NCBI GenBank assembly: GCA_017461285.1
Contig: JAFTYS010000112.1
Location: forward strand, 1-14,600
DNA from: Bacteroidales bacterium
GTDB taxonomy: Bacteria; Bacteroidota; Bacteroidia; Bacteroidales; UBA932
DNA: 14,600 nt
Direction: 5' to 3'
This document shows, in pieces, positions 5,392 through 12,082 of this stretch. Numbering within the stretch: position 1 is the stretch's first letter; each line of letters opens with the position of its first letter. Made by a program: the position numbers and the translations under genes. The notes below the pieces were generated by a model, which worked only from the letters and a program-made list of their open reading frames with translations, had not been told where the DNA came from and searched no databases.

Positions 5392-8300
5392 TTATTCTTC
5401 GATGTCAAGGAGAGAGTTGAACCTCTGTCGGATATTTTCAGCGAACTCGCCGTCTCCGTAGTGGTCTGTCAGCTCCGCTACATATGATATGCAGTTGTAG
5501 CAGCTTTCGAATTCCTTCTTTGCATAATCATAGTAGTTCAGGAAGAACTCGGTCGATACGAAGATCTCGTCCATGAACTTTTCTGCGAGGGCGAGCGCCT
5601 TGTCTTCAGCGCCGGCGTCGTAATATGTCTCGATCATGTCGATGACCATGTACTCGTTCGAGAAGCCGAGGTATGTCATGTCAAGAGGGAAGTTCTCTTC
5701 CGGAACACATTCCTGGCACATGTCGAGGAGTTCGACAGCTCTTTCCTTGTCGCCGATCTTGAGCATTTCCTTTGCAGCGTTCACAAAGAGTCCTCTCTGC
5801 GAGAGAACGCCGCAGAATGTGTAGTTGTGCTGGTAGTCGATGAAATAGTCGTTCCTCTTGAGTGCATCCCATGAATACACGTTCTTGATCTTGTGATAGA
5901 GGTCCTCTGCATCGGCGAAACCGATGTCTGTGCTCTTCATCTTGTTCTTTATAGGCACGAACCTGTATGAGAATCCGTCATACTGCAGATATTCCTTCAT
6001 TCCGATGTTTATGTCTCCACCCATACTGAGAAGGCTGATAGGACGGTCCCATTTGTAGTTTGAAAGGAGGTCGAGCATGAAGAGCTCCGGCTTGGTCAGA
6101 TAGTCCTTGTCCTTCGGAATGGTGAGGGTTATCTGGTCAGGAATCAGATCTGCGTACTTCTCGTCGAGGATGCCGTACTTGATTACGTTCTCCTTGTCGA
6201 CAGGTATGCTGAATCTTCTTGAAAGGATGTAATCCACCATCTTTCCGCTCGACAGAGGAATCTTTGCTTCCGGATGGCGGAAGATGCGCATCACGTCAGA
6301 AAGCGGAATTACTGTATCGCGCGTGTCATATATATATACGAACTCGTTTGTTCCGTAGAGGTACTGTCTCGGACCGACGGTGAGGTCGAGAGGGGCCGAT
6401 TCGTTCATCGCCCATTTCATCTGGTCTATGTGCCAGTCTGTACCGAGGAGCGATGTGTTTGCTATGCGGACGTCCGTCCTTACGTTCTCCACTTCCTGGG
6501 CGTACCACAGAGGGAAGGTGTCGTTGTCTCCGTGCGTCACGAGTATGCCGTTTTCGCCGACCGAATTCAGATAGTTTCTTGCCATCTCGACAGCAGTATA
6601 TCTGTTGCTTCTGTCATGGTCGTCCCAGTTTTCAGCTGCCATGAGGGCAGGTACTCCGAGGGTGAGGACCGTTACTCCGGCCGCTACGGCTGTCTCCATG
6701 TTCCTGCGGTCCTTGAGTGCGCTCATGATCCATGAATAGATTGCGGCTGCGCCGAGTCCTATCCATATGCAGAACGAATAGAACGAGCCGGCGTATGCGT
6801 AGTCACGTTCGCGTACCTGGTACGGCGGTTGGTTGAGGTAGATCACGATGGCTATTCCGGTCATGAAGAACATGAGGAATGTCAGCCAGCAGCCTCTTCC
6901 GTCGCGTCTGTACTGGAAGAAGATTCCGAGGATTCCCAGAAGCAGAGGCAGCATGTAGTAATGGTTCTTGCCTTTGTTGTCTTTCAGGTATCCCGGTGCG
7001 TCGGACTGGTCTCCGAGGCGCAGCTCGTCGAGAAGCGGAATTCCGCTTTCCCAGTTTCCTGCGAACATGTCTCCAGGGCTCGGGCTGTGTATGTCGTTCT
7101 GGCGTCCTGCGAAGTTCCACATGAAATACCTCCAGTACATCCAGTTCATCTGATAGTCGAAGAAGAATGCGAGGTTCTGGAAGAATGTAGGCTTCTTGTG
7201 CTCGGCTCCGGCGACAGTCTTGCCGTTCTTTCCTATATATGACTGGTAGAATGCGATGTGGCGGGGGTCTGTGCCGCTCCACATTCTAGGGAAGAGCATC
7301 TTTCCCTCGGATTTATATGTGATCTTTCCCGGGCCTTCGGCCTTTATGTACTTGTCTCCCAGCGGCGCCCAGTACTCCGTCGCCTCGATTTCATATGGAG
7401 CGTCGAAGTATTCTCCATATATAAGAGGGTTGCTTCCGTACTGTTCGCGTCCGAGGTATCTTACGAGGGTGAACGGATTGTCAGGCTGGTACTCGTTGGT
7501 AGGGGTCTTCGCTGCCGAACGGATGATCACGATTGAAAAGAGTGAGAAACCGATCACTATCATCGTGAAGCACAGGAGCACGGTGTTCGCAAACACCTGC
7601 TGTTTCTTCATGGTCCTGAAAAGTCCCCAGAAGCATGCTCCGAGCAGCACTGCCATGAAGAATACGGCTCCGCTGTTGAAGCCCATGCCGAGCCTGTTCA
7701 CGAAGAAGAGGTCGAACTGCGCCGCGATCTTCGGGAGGTATGGGATGATTCCGAAGAGTATCACAGCCAGGATGATTACAGAGACCGCGAAGATCTTGAT
7801 GTATTCCTTGAAGCTGTAGTGGCCGTCTTCACGCTTCTTGTAATAGAACATGAAGACAAGGGCAGGGATGGCAAGGAGGTTGAGGAGGTGGATTCCGATG
7901 GAGAGGCCCATTATGAATGAGATGAGCACGATCCATCTGTCTGCATACGGTGTGTCGGCCTGCTCGTACCATTTGGTCATGGCCCAGAACACGAGGGCGG
8001 TTACAAGCGATGACATCGCGTAGACCTCGCCTTCGACTGCGGAGAACCAGAATGTGTCGCTGAATGTGTATGCGAGGGCTCCCACGGCTCCGGCTCCGAA
8101 GATCGCGATGGCCTTGCCGAGGGTGTAGGTGCCGTCTTCAGACGGCCTGATCACCCTTTTTGCCAGGAATACGATGGTCAGATACAGGAAGAATATCGTG
8201 AGTGCCGAGCATATGGCGCTCATCGCGTTCACTGCTACTGCCGCATGCATGTTATCCGTGAACATCGTAAAGAATCTTGCAAACAGCTGGAACACAGGGT

Positions 8301-8466
8301 TTCCCGGCGGGTGTCCCACTTCAAGCTTGTACGACGATGCGATGAACTCGCCGCAGTCCCAGAATGAGGCTGTCGGCTCGATTGTGAGGAGGTAGGTGAC
8401 TGCGGAGATCGCGAAGACGATCGTCGCAGTCAGTCTGTTCCAAAGTGTGAATTTCTTATTGTTCAT
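5392..8466 (-). CDS. DUF2723 family polytopic membrane protein (TMEM260-like, putative GT-C glycosyltransferase)
   Basis: This 1024-residue protein begins with a hydrophobic segment and the family hallmark FWDCGEFIASSYKLEVGHPPG (about residues 36-56), an acidic first extracytoplasmic loop as in GT-C enzymes. About ten or more transmembrane segments fill the first half, for example around AIFGAGAVGALAYTFS and GLSIGIHLLNLLAIPALVFMF (given here in part). They are followed by a large soluble part with WYAQEVENVRTDVRIAN and WHIDQMKW. The C-terminus is helical and TPR-like (KEMLKIGDKERAVELLDMC and similar). Human TMEM260, which shares DUF2723, is an O-mannosyltransferase. A role in protein or envelope O-glycosylation is therefore plausible here but inferred, with an expected lipid-linked sugar donor at the periplasmic face. 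An upstream ATG at 8505 lies inside the promoter box, so the start at 8466 (MNNKKFTLWNRL) is used. Monocistronic. Confidence 0.85.
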   Translation of the reverse strand: MNNKKFTLWNRLTATIVFAISAVTYLLTIEPTASFWDCGEFIASSYKLEVGHPPGNPVFQLFARFFTMFTDNMHAAVAVNAMSAICSALTIFFLYLTIVFLAKRVIRPSEDGTYTLGKAIAIFGAGAVGALAYTFSDTFWFSAVEGEVYAMSSLVTALVFWAMTKWYEQADTPYADRWIVLISFIMGLSIGIHLLNLLAIPALVFMFYYKKREDGHYSFKEYIKIFAVSVIILAVILFGIIPYLPKIAAQFDLFFVNRLGMGFNSGAVFFMAVLLGACFWGLFRTMKKQQVFANTVLLCFTMIVIGFSLFSIVIIRSAAKTPTNEYQPDNPFTLVRYLGREQYGSNPLIYGEYFDAPYEIEATEYWAPLGDKYIKAEGPGKITYKSEGKMLFPRMWSGTDPRHIAFYQSYIGKNGKTVAGAEHKKPTFFQNLAFFFDYQMNWMYWRYFMWNFAGRQNDIHSPSPGDMFAGNWESGIPLLDELRLGDQSDAPGYLKDNKGKNHYYMLPLLLGILGIFFQYRRDGRGCWLTFLMFFMTGIAIVIYLNQPPYQVRERDYAYAGSFYSFCIWIGLGAAAIYSWIMSALKDRRNMETAVAAGVTVLTLGVPALMAAENWDDHDRSNRYTAVEMARNYLNSVGENGILVTHGDNDTFPLWYAQEVENVRTDVRIANTSLLGTDWHIDQMKWAMNESAPLDLTVGPRQYLYGTNEFVYIYDTRDTVIPLSDVMRIFRHPEAKIPLSSGKMVDYILSRRFSIPVDKENVIKYGILDEKYADLIPDQITLTIPKDKDYLTKPELFMLDLLSNYKWDRPISLLSMGGDINIGMKEYLQYDGFSYRFVPIKNKMKSTDIGFADAEDLYHKIKNVYSWDALKRNDYFIDYQHNYTFCGVLSQRGLFVNAAKEMLKIGDKERAVELLDMCQECVPEENFPLDMTYLGFSNEYMVIDMIETYYDAGAEDKALALAEKFMDEIFVSTEFFLNYYDYAKKEFESCYNCISYVAELTDHYGDGEFAENIRQRFNSLLDIEE

Positions 8467-8502
8467 TATGTTGTGTTTTCTTTGTCTTTTTATCCAAACT
8501 GA

Positions 8503-8535
8503 CAAATATACGACTATTATCGCTATATTTGCAAA
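8503..8535 (-). promoter_or_regulatory. Promoter of the DUF2723 gene
   Basis: On the minus strand, TTTG (8532-8535) is followed after 21 bases by TATATTTG (8503-8510), a full consensus match. Transcription would begin near 8496, about 30 bases before the chosen start. The -33 element abuts the -7 box of the opposite-strand SUI1 promoter. Confidence 0.75.
8524..8531 (+). promoter_or_regulatory. -7 box of the SUI1-DUF4271 operon
   Basis: TATATTTG is a perfect -7 box 17 bases before the ATG at 8549, so the leader would be about 10 bases. No TTTG is seen at the -33 position. This placement rules out the longer frame starting at 8396. Confidence 0.6.
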
Positions 8536-8548
8536 AAGATTTTTACAG

Positions 8549-8893
8549 ATGGCAGATAACGATTGGAAGAAAAGGCTGGGCGTGGTGTTCTCTACGAACC
8601 CTGATTTCAGCTATGAGGAAGAAGCTGTGGAAGAACCGCAGACTCTTGAGCCTTCGAAGCAGAACCTCATCGTCTCGATAGACAGAAAGGGGAGGGCCGG
8701 AAAGCAGGTCACCCTCGTCACCGGTTTTGTCGGCACTTCCGATGATCTTGCAGATCTGGGACGTGTGCTGAAGGTGAAATGCGGAGTGGGAGGAAGTGCC
8801 AAGGATGGAGAAATCACCATCCAGGGCGATTTCAGGGACAGGGTCGTGACCCTGCTTAAAGATATGGGTTACAAGGCGAAAAGAGGAAACTGA
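8549..8893 (+). CDS. SUI1/eIF1-like translation initiation factor (YciH family)
   Basis: This 114-residue protein has a variable acidic N-terminal tail (residues 1-40, with EEEAVEEPQTLEPS). The SUI1 fold follows: LIVSIDRKGRAGKQVTLVTGF, then LADLGRVLKVKCGVGGSAKDGEI, then the closing strand and helix QGDFRDRVVTLLKDMGYKAKRGN. The basic loop RKGRAGKQ and CGVGGSAKDGEI are the signature of bacterial YciH and archaeal/eukaryotic eIF1. In E. coli YciH is reported to affect initiation fidelity or to act as an inhibitor under stress; its role in Bacteroidetes is not established. The start is fixed by the promoter box just upstream. DUF4271 starts one base after its stop, so the two are cotranscribed and probably translationally coupled. 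Confidence 0.93.
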   Translation: MADNDWKKRLGVVFSTNPDFSYEEEAVEEPQTLEPSKQNLIVSIDRKGRAGKQVTLVTGFVGTSDDLADLGRVLKVKCGVGGSAKDGEITIQGDFRDRVVTLLKDMGYKAKRGN

Positions 8894-8894
8894 C

Positions 8895-9515
8895 ATGCTG
8901 TTCAAACTGCTGGCTTTATTTTCATTCCTTATTGTGCTGCTTCTGTTGAAGCGGCTGGTCAACATATGGCCGTCTCTGATGGCATGCCTGATCAGAGGGA
9001 AGGAAAGCCTGAATCTTGAGGCGAGCGTAAAGTTGAGCCGCGACAGGGATGCGCTTGCCCTTGCAATGATCATACCTTTCGGCCTGGTGGCTTTCCGATA
9101 CAGACTGTATGATCCCGGCTTTCTTTCCGGAATGTCGGACAATCAGGTTCTTGGCCTGTATTTCGGGGTGTTCTTCGCTTATCTGTTGCTGCGTTTGCTG
9201 ATGACATGGCTTTTCCGGCCGCAGAAAATGCCGAAGAAGACATATGTCGCAGCCGAAAAAGCATCTTACAGCTTTTTTGTGATATATGTCCTTGCGCTTC
9301 TCGCCATGGGTGCGGTTTTCGGTGTTCTGGATGTCCAGGATGACTCTGCGAGGACTGCAATGCTTTGGCTATCAGCGTTCCTGTATTTCATTTTTCTCAT
9401 AAGGAAAACACAAATTTTTTCTACATCTTGCTCGGTTTTCGCAGGTTTTTTGTACCTTTGCGCCCTCGAAATGATACCTACCGGAATTCTGATGGTTTCA
9501 GCTATTATTTTTTAG
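8895..9515 (+). CDS. DUF4271 family membrane protein
   Basis: This 206-residue hydrophobic protein has about six predicted transmembrane segments, near residues 1-20, 54-70, 84-108, 123-145, 152-172 and 178-204. It has an Arg/Lys-rich loop (FRPQKMPKKTY) between the third and fourth. The position directly before hemD is the usual one for DUF4271 genes in Bacteroidetes. The biochemical function is unknown; conserved linkage to hemD hints at haem metabolism or simply shared transcription. The ATG at 8895 follows the SUI1 stop after one base. Its last third contains a promoter-like box for hemD. Confidence 0.82.
   Translation: MLFKLLALFSFLIVLLLLKRLVNIWPSLMACLIRGKESLNLEASVKLSRDRDALALAMIIPFGLVAFRYRLYDPGFLSGMSDNQVLGLYFGVFFAYLLLRLLMTWLFRPQKMPKKTYVAAEKASYSFFVIYVLALLAMGAVFGVLDVQDDSARTAMLWLSAFLYFIFLIRKTQIFSTSCSVFAGFLYLCALEMIPTGILMVSAIIF
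9453..9460 (+). promoter_or_regulatory. Internal -7 box for hemD-rnpA-yidD inside the DUF4271 gene
   Basis: TACCTTTG, followed by CG, matches TAnnTTTG. A TTG lies 22 bases upstream (9428-9430). The predicted start near 9467 gives hemD a leader of about 55 bases, which would let hemD-rnpA-yidD be expressed independently of SUI1. Confidence 0.5.
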
Positions 9516-9521
9516 ACAGGA

Positions 9522-10262
9522 ATGAGCGTAAAGAAGATATTGATTTCACAGCAGCAGCCGAAGACGGCTTCGCCTTATACCAGCATTGCAGAAAAGTTTG
9601 GAGCAGAGTTTGACTTCAGGCAGTTCTTTAAGATGGAACCTCTGACTTCCAGAGAGTTCCGAGCACAGAGGATCAACATACTTGACCATACGGCTATAGT
9701 GTTCTCAGCCCGTACCACGATTGATGCATTCTTTCAGTTGTGTGAGGAACTGCGTGTAAAGGTGCCTGAAACAATGAAGTATTTCTGTACTACCGAGGCT
9801 GTCGCAAACTATCTTCAGAAGCATATCGTCTACAGAAAGAGGAAGATATTCTTCGGAGACGGTACCCCTCAGTCTATCGTAGGCCTTATCGGAACAAAGC
9901 ATAAGGGAGAGAATTTCCTGATCGCTACAGCTGAATCCACATCTAAAGATGCTGTGACAAAGATCTTCGAGACCCAGAAGTTCGCTTTTGAAACAGCGGT
10001 CTTTGTAAAGCCTGTGGCACAGGACATCAAGGATATTGACCTCCATTCCTATGATATGGTCGTCCTCTTCAATCCTGCTGACGTGAAGTCTCTTTATGAG
10101 AACTATCCTGATTTCCAGCAGGGAGACCTCAAGTTCGTGTCGTACGGCAGATCCATAGTTGCGGCTATGGAGGAAGCAGGTCTTACCATTGAGGTTTCGG
10201 CTCCTACTCCGGAAACGCCTTCAGTAGCCAAGGCCATCGAACTTTATCTTTCCAGGAACTAG
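9522..10262 (+). CDS. hemD: Uroporphyrinogen-III synthase
   Basis: HemD closes hydroxymethylbilane with inversion of ring D to give uroporphyrinogen III, the branch point of haem, sirohaem and corrin synthesis. The 246-residue length fits the family. Sequence is weakly conserved in HemD generally. Recognisable elements are the opening strand KKILISQQQPKTASPYTSIA, VFSARTTIDAFF (the usual 'TS.N.V..F' position), a middle segment with FFGDGTPQSIVGLI, and VLFNPADVKSLYENYPDF leading to FVSYGRSIVAAMEEAGLTIEVSAPTPE, where the usual motif reads 'IG..TA.A....G'. It starts six bases after the DUF4271 stop and precedes rnpA, the typical Bacteroidales order. The stop at 10260-10262 is two bases before the rnpA start. 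Confidence 0.88.
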   Translation: MSVKKILISQQQPKTASPYTSIAEKFGAEFDFRQFFKMEPLTSREFRAQRINILDHTAIVFSARTTIDAFFQLCEELRVKVPETMKYFCTTEAVANYLQKHIVYRKRKIFFGDGTPQSIVGLIGTKHKGENFLIATAESTSKDAVTKIFETQKFAFETAVFVKPVAQDIKDIDLHSYDMVVLFNPADVKSLYENYPDFQQGDLKFVSYGRSIVAAMEEAGLTIEVSAPTPETPSVAKAIELYLSRN

Positions 10263-10264
10263 TC

Positions 10265-10678
10265 GTGGAAGGTGAGGTTCGTAATACTCTTCCTAAGAAA
10301 GAAAGATTGTGCGGCAAGACGTCCATCTCGAAGCTTCTTGCCAAAGGTAAGCATGGCAGCGTGCCAGGCATCCGCTATCAGTGCCTTTACGGGACAGACA
10401 GCGGTGTAAACCGCATTCTGGTTTCCGTATCCAAGAAATTCTTCAAAAGGGCAGTGAAGCGAAACCTGCTTAAGCGCCGCATCCGCGAAAGCTGGCGCCG
10501 TCAGAAGCATCTGCTGAACCTTGAAGGAAATTTCGATATCCTTCTGATTTATTCCGTAAAGGAAATCCTCTCATATGAGGAGATATATTCATCTATAGGG
10601 CAGGTTATAGAGAATCTAAATGCCAAGCATGGTCCGAAGCAGCCGGCGGAAGCTCCGGAGGCTCCACTTTCCGAATGA
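10265..10678 (+). CDS. rnpA: Ribonuclease P protein component
   Basis: This 137-residue basic protein assists the RNase P RNA in cleaving 5' leaders from tRNA precursors, including the tRNA-Pro in this window. Diagnostic features are [19 protein letters not shown] near the N-terminus, [29 protein letters not shown] (residues about 56-84; the RNR-type motif of the family, here [11 protein letters not shown]), and the [10 protein letters not shown] strand. The start is GTG at 10265, two bases after hemD; no ATG precedes the conserved region. The C-terminus has an extra Pro/Ala/Glu tail ([13 protein letters not shown]) of no known role. Its stop overlaps the yidD start by four bases (ATGA), indicating translational coupling. 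Confidence 0.95.
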   Translation: MEGEVRNTLPKKERLCGKTSISKLLAKGKHGSVPGIRYQCLYGTDSGVNRILVSVSKKFFKRAVKRNLLKRRIRESWRRQKHLLNLEGNFDILLIYSVKEILSYEEIYSSIGQVIENLNAKHGPKQPAEAPEAPLSE

Positions 10679-10947
10679 TCATGGATGCAAACCGTCAGAA
10701 CTCAAAAGGTTTCAAGGCGATTCTGAAGAAGGTCGCCATAGCTCCGTTCGTGTTTCTGATAAGATTCTATCAGGTCTGTCTCTCCCCTCTGAAGGGAGGC
10801 CCTTCATGCCGTTTCACTCCGACATGTTCCCAGTACGCCCTTGAAGCATTCCGTAAGCACGGCCCCTTCAAAGGCCTCTATCTTTCGGTCCGCCGCATCC
10901 TCCGCTGCCACCCCTGGGGCGGCCACGGCTATGACCCCGTACCGTAA
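10675..10947 (+). CDS. yidD: Membrane protein insertion efficiency factor YidD
   Basis: This 90-residue protein with an amphipathic, membrane-associated N-terminus (about residues 18-36) is thought to help YidC/Sec insert inner-membrane proteins. The family core is [20 protein letters not shown] followed by [21 protein letters not shown]. All three conserved cysteines (in CRFTPTC and RCHPWG) and the GYDPVP ending are present. The overlap with rnpA is the typical arrangement; yidC itself is not next, since the following gene is on the opposite strand. A second ATG at 10681 is an equally possible start. The stop is one base from the convergent methyltransferase stop. Confidence 0.95.
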   Translation: MIMDANRQNSKGFKAILKKVAIAPFVFLIRFYQVCLSPLKGGPSCRFTPTCSQYALEAFRKHGPFKGLYLSVRRILRCHPWGGHGYDPVP

Positions 10948-10948
10948 C

Positions 10949-11881
10949 CTATCTTGCTAATCTTACGAAGACGCTGAGCGGGAGGTTCTTGCCGTAGCTG
11001 TCTTGAAGGACGAGCTCGCCGAAGTCGAGTGACTTGTAGGCGGTCTTGAGGCAGAAGGCCTGCTTCACGATGGTCTCGCCTAGGACTGCCGAATATCCGT
11101 TTGAATAGAGGTTGAGGACCATGAAGCTGTCCTGCGGAGCGAGGATCGCCGCAACGCACTGGAGCATTTCATTGAGACATTCGTCCAGCTTCCACTTCTC
11201 GCCGTCAGGGCCGTGACCGTATGCCGGCGGATCGAGTATTATGCCCTGATATGTGTTGCCGCGCTTAGCCTCCCTGCGTGCGAATTTCAATGCATCTTCG
11301 ACAATCCATCTGATGTTGTCCAGACGACTCGCTTCCATGTTTCCGCGCGCCCATGTCACTACCTGGCGTACGGAGTCGAGATGGGTCACGTCCGCTCCTG
11401 CAGCCTTGGCTGCGAGCGACGCCGCTCCGGTGTATGCGAAGAGGTTGAGGACCTTTGGCTTCGGTTTTCCTTCAGCCTCAGCCTTCTCGACCAGCTCTCG
11501 GGTCTGCCTGTAGATATACTCCCAGTTAGATGACTGCTCCGGGAAGACGCCGACGTGCTTGAAAGATGTCAGGCCGAGACGGAGCGAGAAGTTCAGACCT
11601 TCCTGCGCGCCGTTGTAGCGGATGTACCACTGGTCATCCATCTTCTTCCTGCGCTCCCATGTGCCGCTGTCCTCCTTGCCGGCCTTGCCGAATCCGGCGC
11701 CGGTCTTGAAGCGGGTGTGGATCATCCTGTTCCACTCTCCTTCCGACAACGATTTGTCCCACAGAGCCTTAGGCTCGGGACGGGCCATGATGAACGGCCC
11801 GAATCTTTCGAGCTTCTCGAAGTTGCCGGAATCAATGAGTTCATAATCTTTCCAGAATGCACCAGGGCTTTCAATTGTCAT
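10949..11881 (-). CDS. Class I SAM-dependent rRNA methyltransferase, RlmI-like (COG1092)
   Basis: This 310-residue protein has an N-terminal domain with WKDYELIDSGNFEKLERFG and RPEPKALWDKSL, then a methyltransferase core. Motif I lies in VLNLFAYTGAASLAAKAAGA, the SAM-binding acidic position in VTHLDSVRQVVTWARGNM, and the catalytic-motif equivalent in IILDPPAYGHGPDGEKWKL. RlmI and RlmK/L-type enzymes with this core methylate 23S rRNA bases. The PUA domain of true RlmI is not evident, so the exact target is unassigned. The frame is open to 11938, but that region overlaps a TATCTTTG promoter box (11936-11943). The Met at 11881 (or 11884) fits the family start (MTIESPGAFWKDYEL). No terminator is visible between this gene and yidD. 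Confidence 0.85.
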   Translation of the reverse strand: MTIESPGAFWKDYELIDSGNFEKLERFGPFIMARPEPKALWDKSLSEGEWNRMIHTRFKTGAGFGKAGKEDSGTWERRKKMDDQWYIRYNGAQEGLNFSLRLGLTSFKHVGVFPEQSSNWEYIYRQTRELVEKAEAEGKPKPKVLNLFAYTGAASLAAKAAGADVTHLDSVRQVVTWARGNMEASRLDNIRWIVEDALKFARREAKRGNTYQGIILDPPAYGHGPDGEKWKLDECLNEMLQCVAAILAPQDSFMVLNLYSNGYSAVLGETIVKQAFCLKTAYKSLDFGELVLQDSYGKNLPLSVFVRLAR

Positions 11882-11935
11882 CATAACAGGGTCGGGTTTT
11901 ATGCCGCGGCAGGTTGCGGCGTTTTTTTTCAGTCG

Positions 11936-11943
11936 CAAAGATA
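11936..11943 (-). promoter_or_regulatory. -7 box of the RlmI-like methyltransferase gene
   Basis: The minus strand reads TATCTTTG, a full match to TAnnTTTG. The expected start is near 11929, giving a leader of about 45 bases and ruling out the most upstream ATG. Confidence 0.6.
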
Positions 11944-11973
11944 GGTAAATTCTTGTATTTCGACGAAAATTGC

Positions 11974-11981
11974 TAAATTTG
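11974..11981 (+). promoter_or_regulatory. -7 box of pgk
   Basis: TAAATTTG matches TAnnTTTG, with TTG at 11953-11955 as a weak -33 element. The predicted start near 11988 places the REP-like double hairpin at the very 5' end of the pgk mRNA and gives a leader of about 95 bases. Confidence 0.6.
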
Positions 11982-11993
11982 CTCGGATTTAGG

Positions 11994-12043
11994 GATTGCC
12001 GGTCAAGCCGGCAATGACGTCATCCCCGACTTGATCGGGGATC
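11994..12043. repeat. REP-like paired-hairpin element in the pgk leader
   Basis: Two 8-bp hairpins stand side by side: ATTGCCGG/CCGGCAAT with loop TCAAG (11995-12015), and ATCCCCGA/TCGGGGAT with loop CTTGA (12022-12042). The junction is the palindrome TGACGTCA (12015-12022). The loops are complementary to each other, and the 50-base element has near two-fold symmetry overall. Such paired hairpins resemble REP/BIME-type intergenic repeats widespread in bacteria. Its presence elsewhere in this genome cannot be seen from here. Confidence 0.75.
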
Positions 12044-12082
12044 TGAAAAATGGAATTTTATAACAAAAACAATTATACGACT

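Noticed and set aside
6274..6735. Plus-strand 153-codon open frame opposite the DUF2723 gene
   Set aside because: It is fully antisense to a strong coding frame, with no promoter and no recognisable domain; the composition reflects the opposite strand.
8467..8505. 13-residue N-terminal extension of the DUF2723 protein
   Set aside because: The ATG at 8505 is inside the TATATTTG box at 8503-8510.
8396..8548. 51-residue N-terminal extension of the SUI1 protein
   Set aside because: It lies upstream of the -7 box at 8524-8531 and overlaps the divergent gene; the family start is the ATG at 8549.
12050..12082. 11-residue N-terminal extension of Pgk
   Set aside because: Residues do not resemble the family start, whereas the ATG at 12083 does; absolute exclusion would need N-terminal peptide data.
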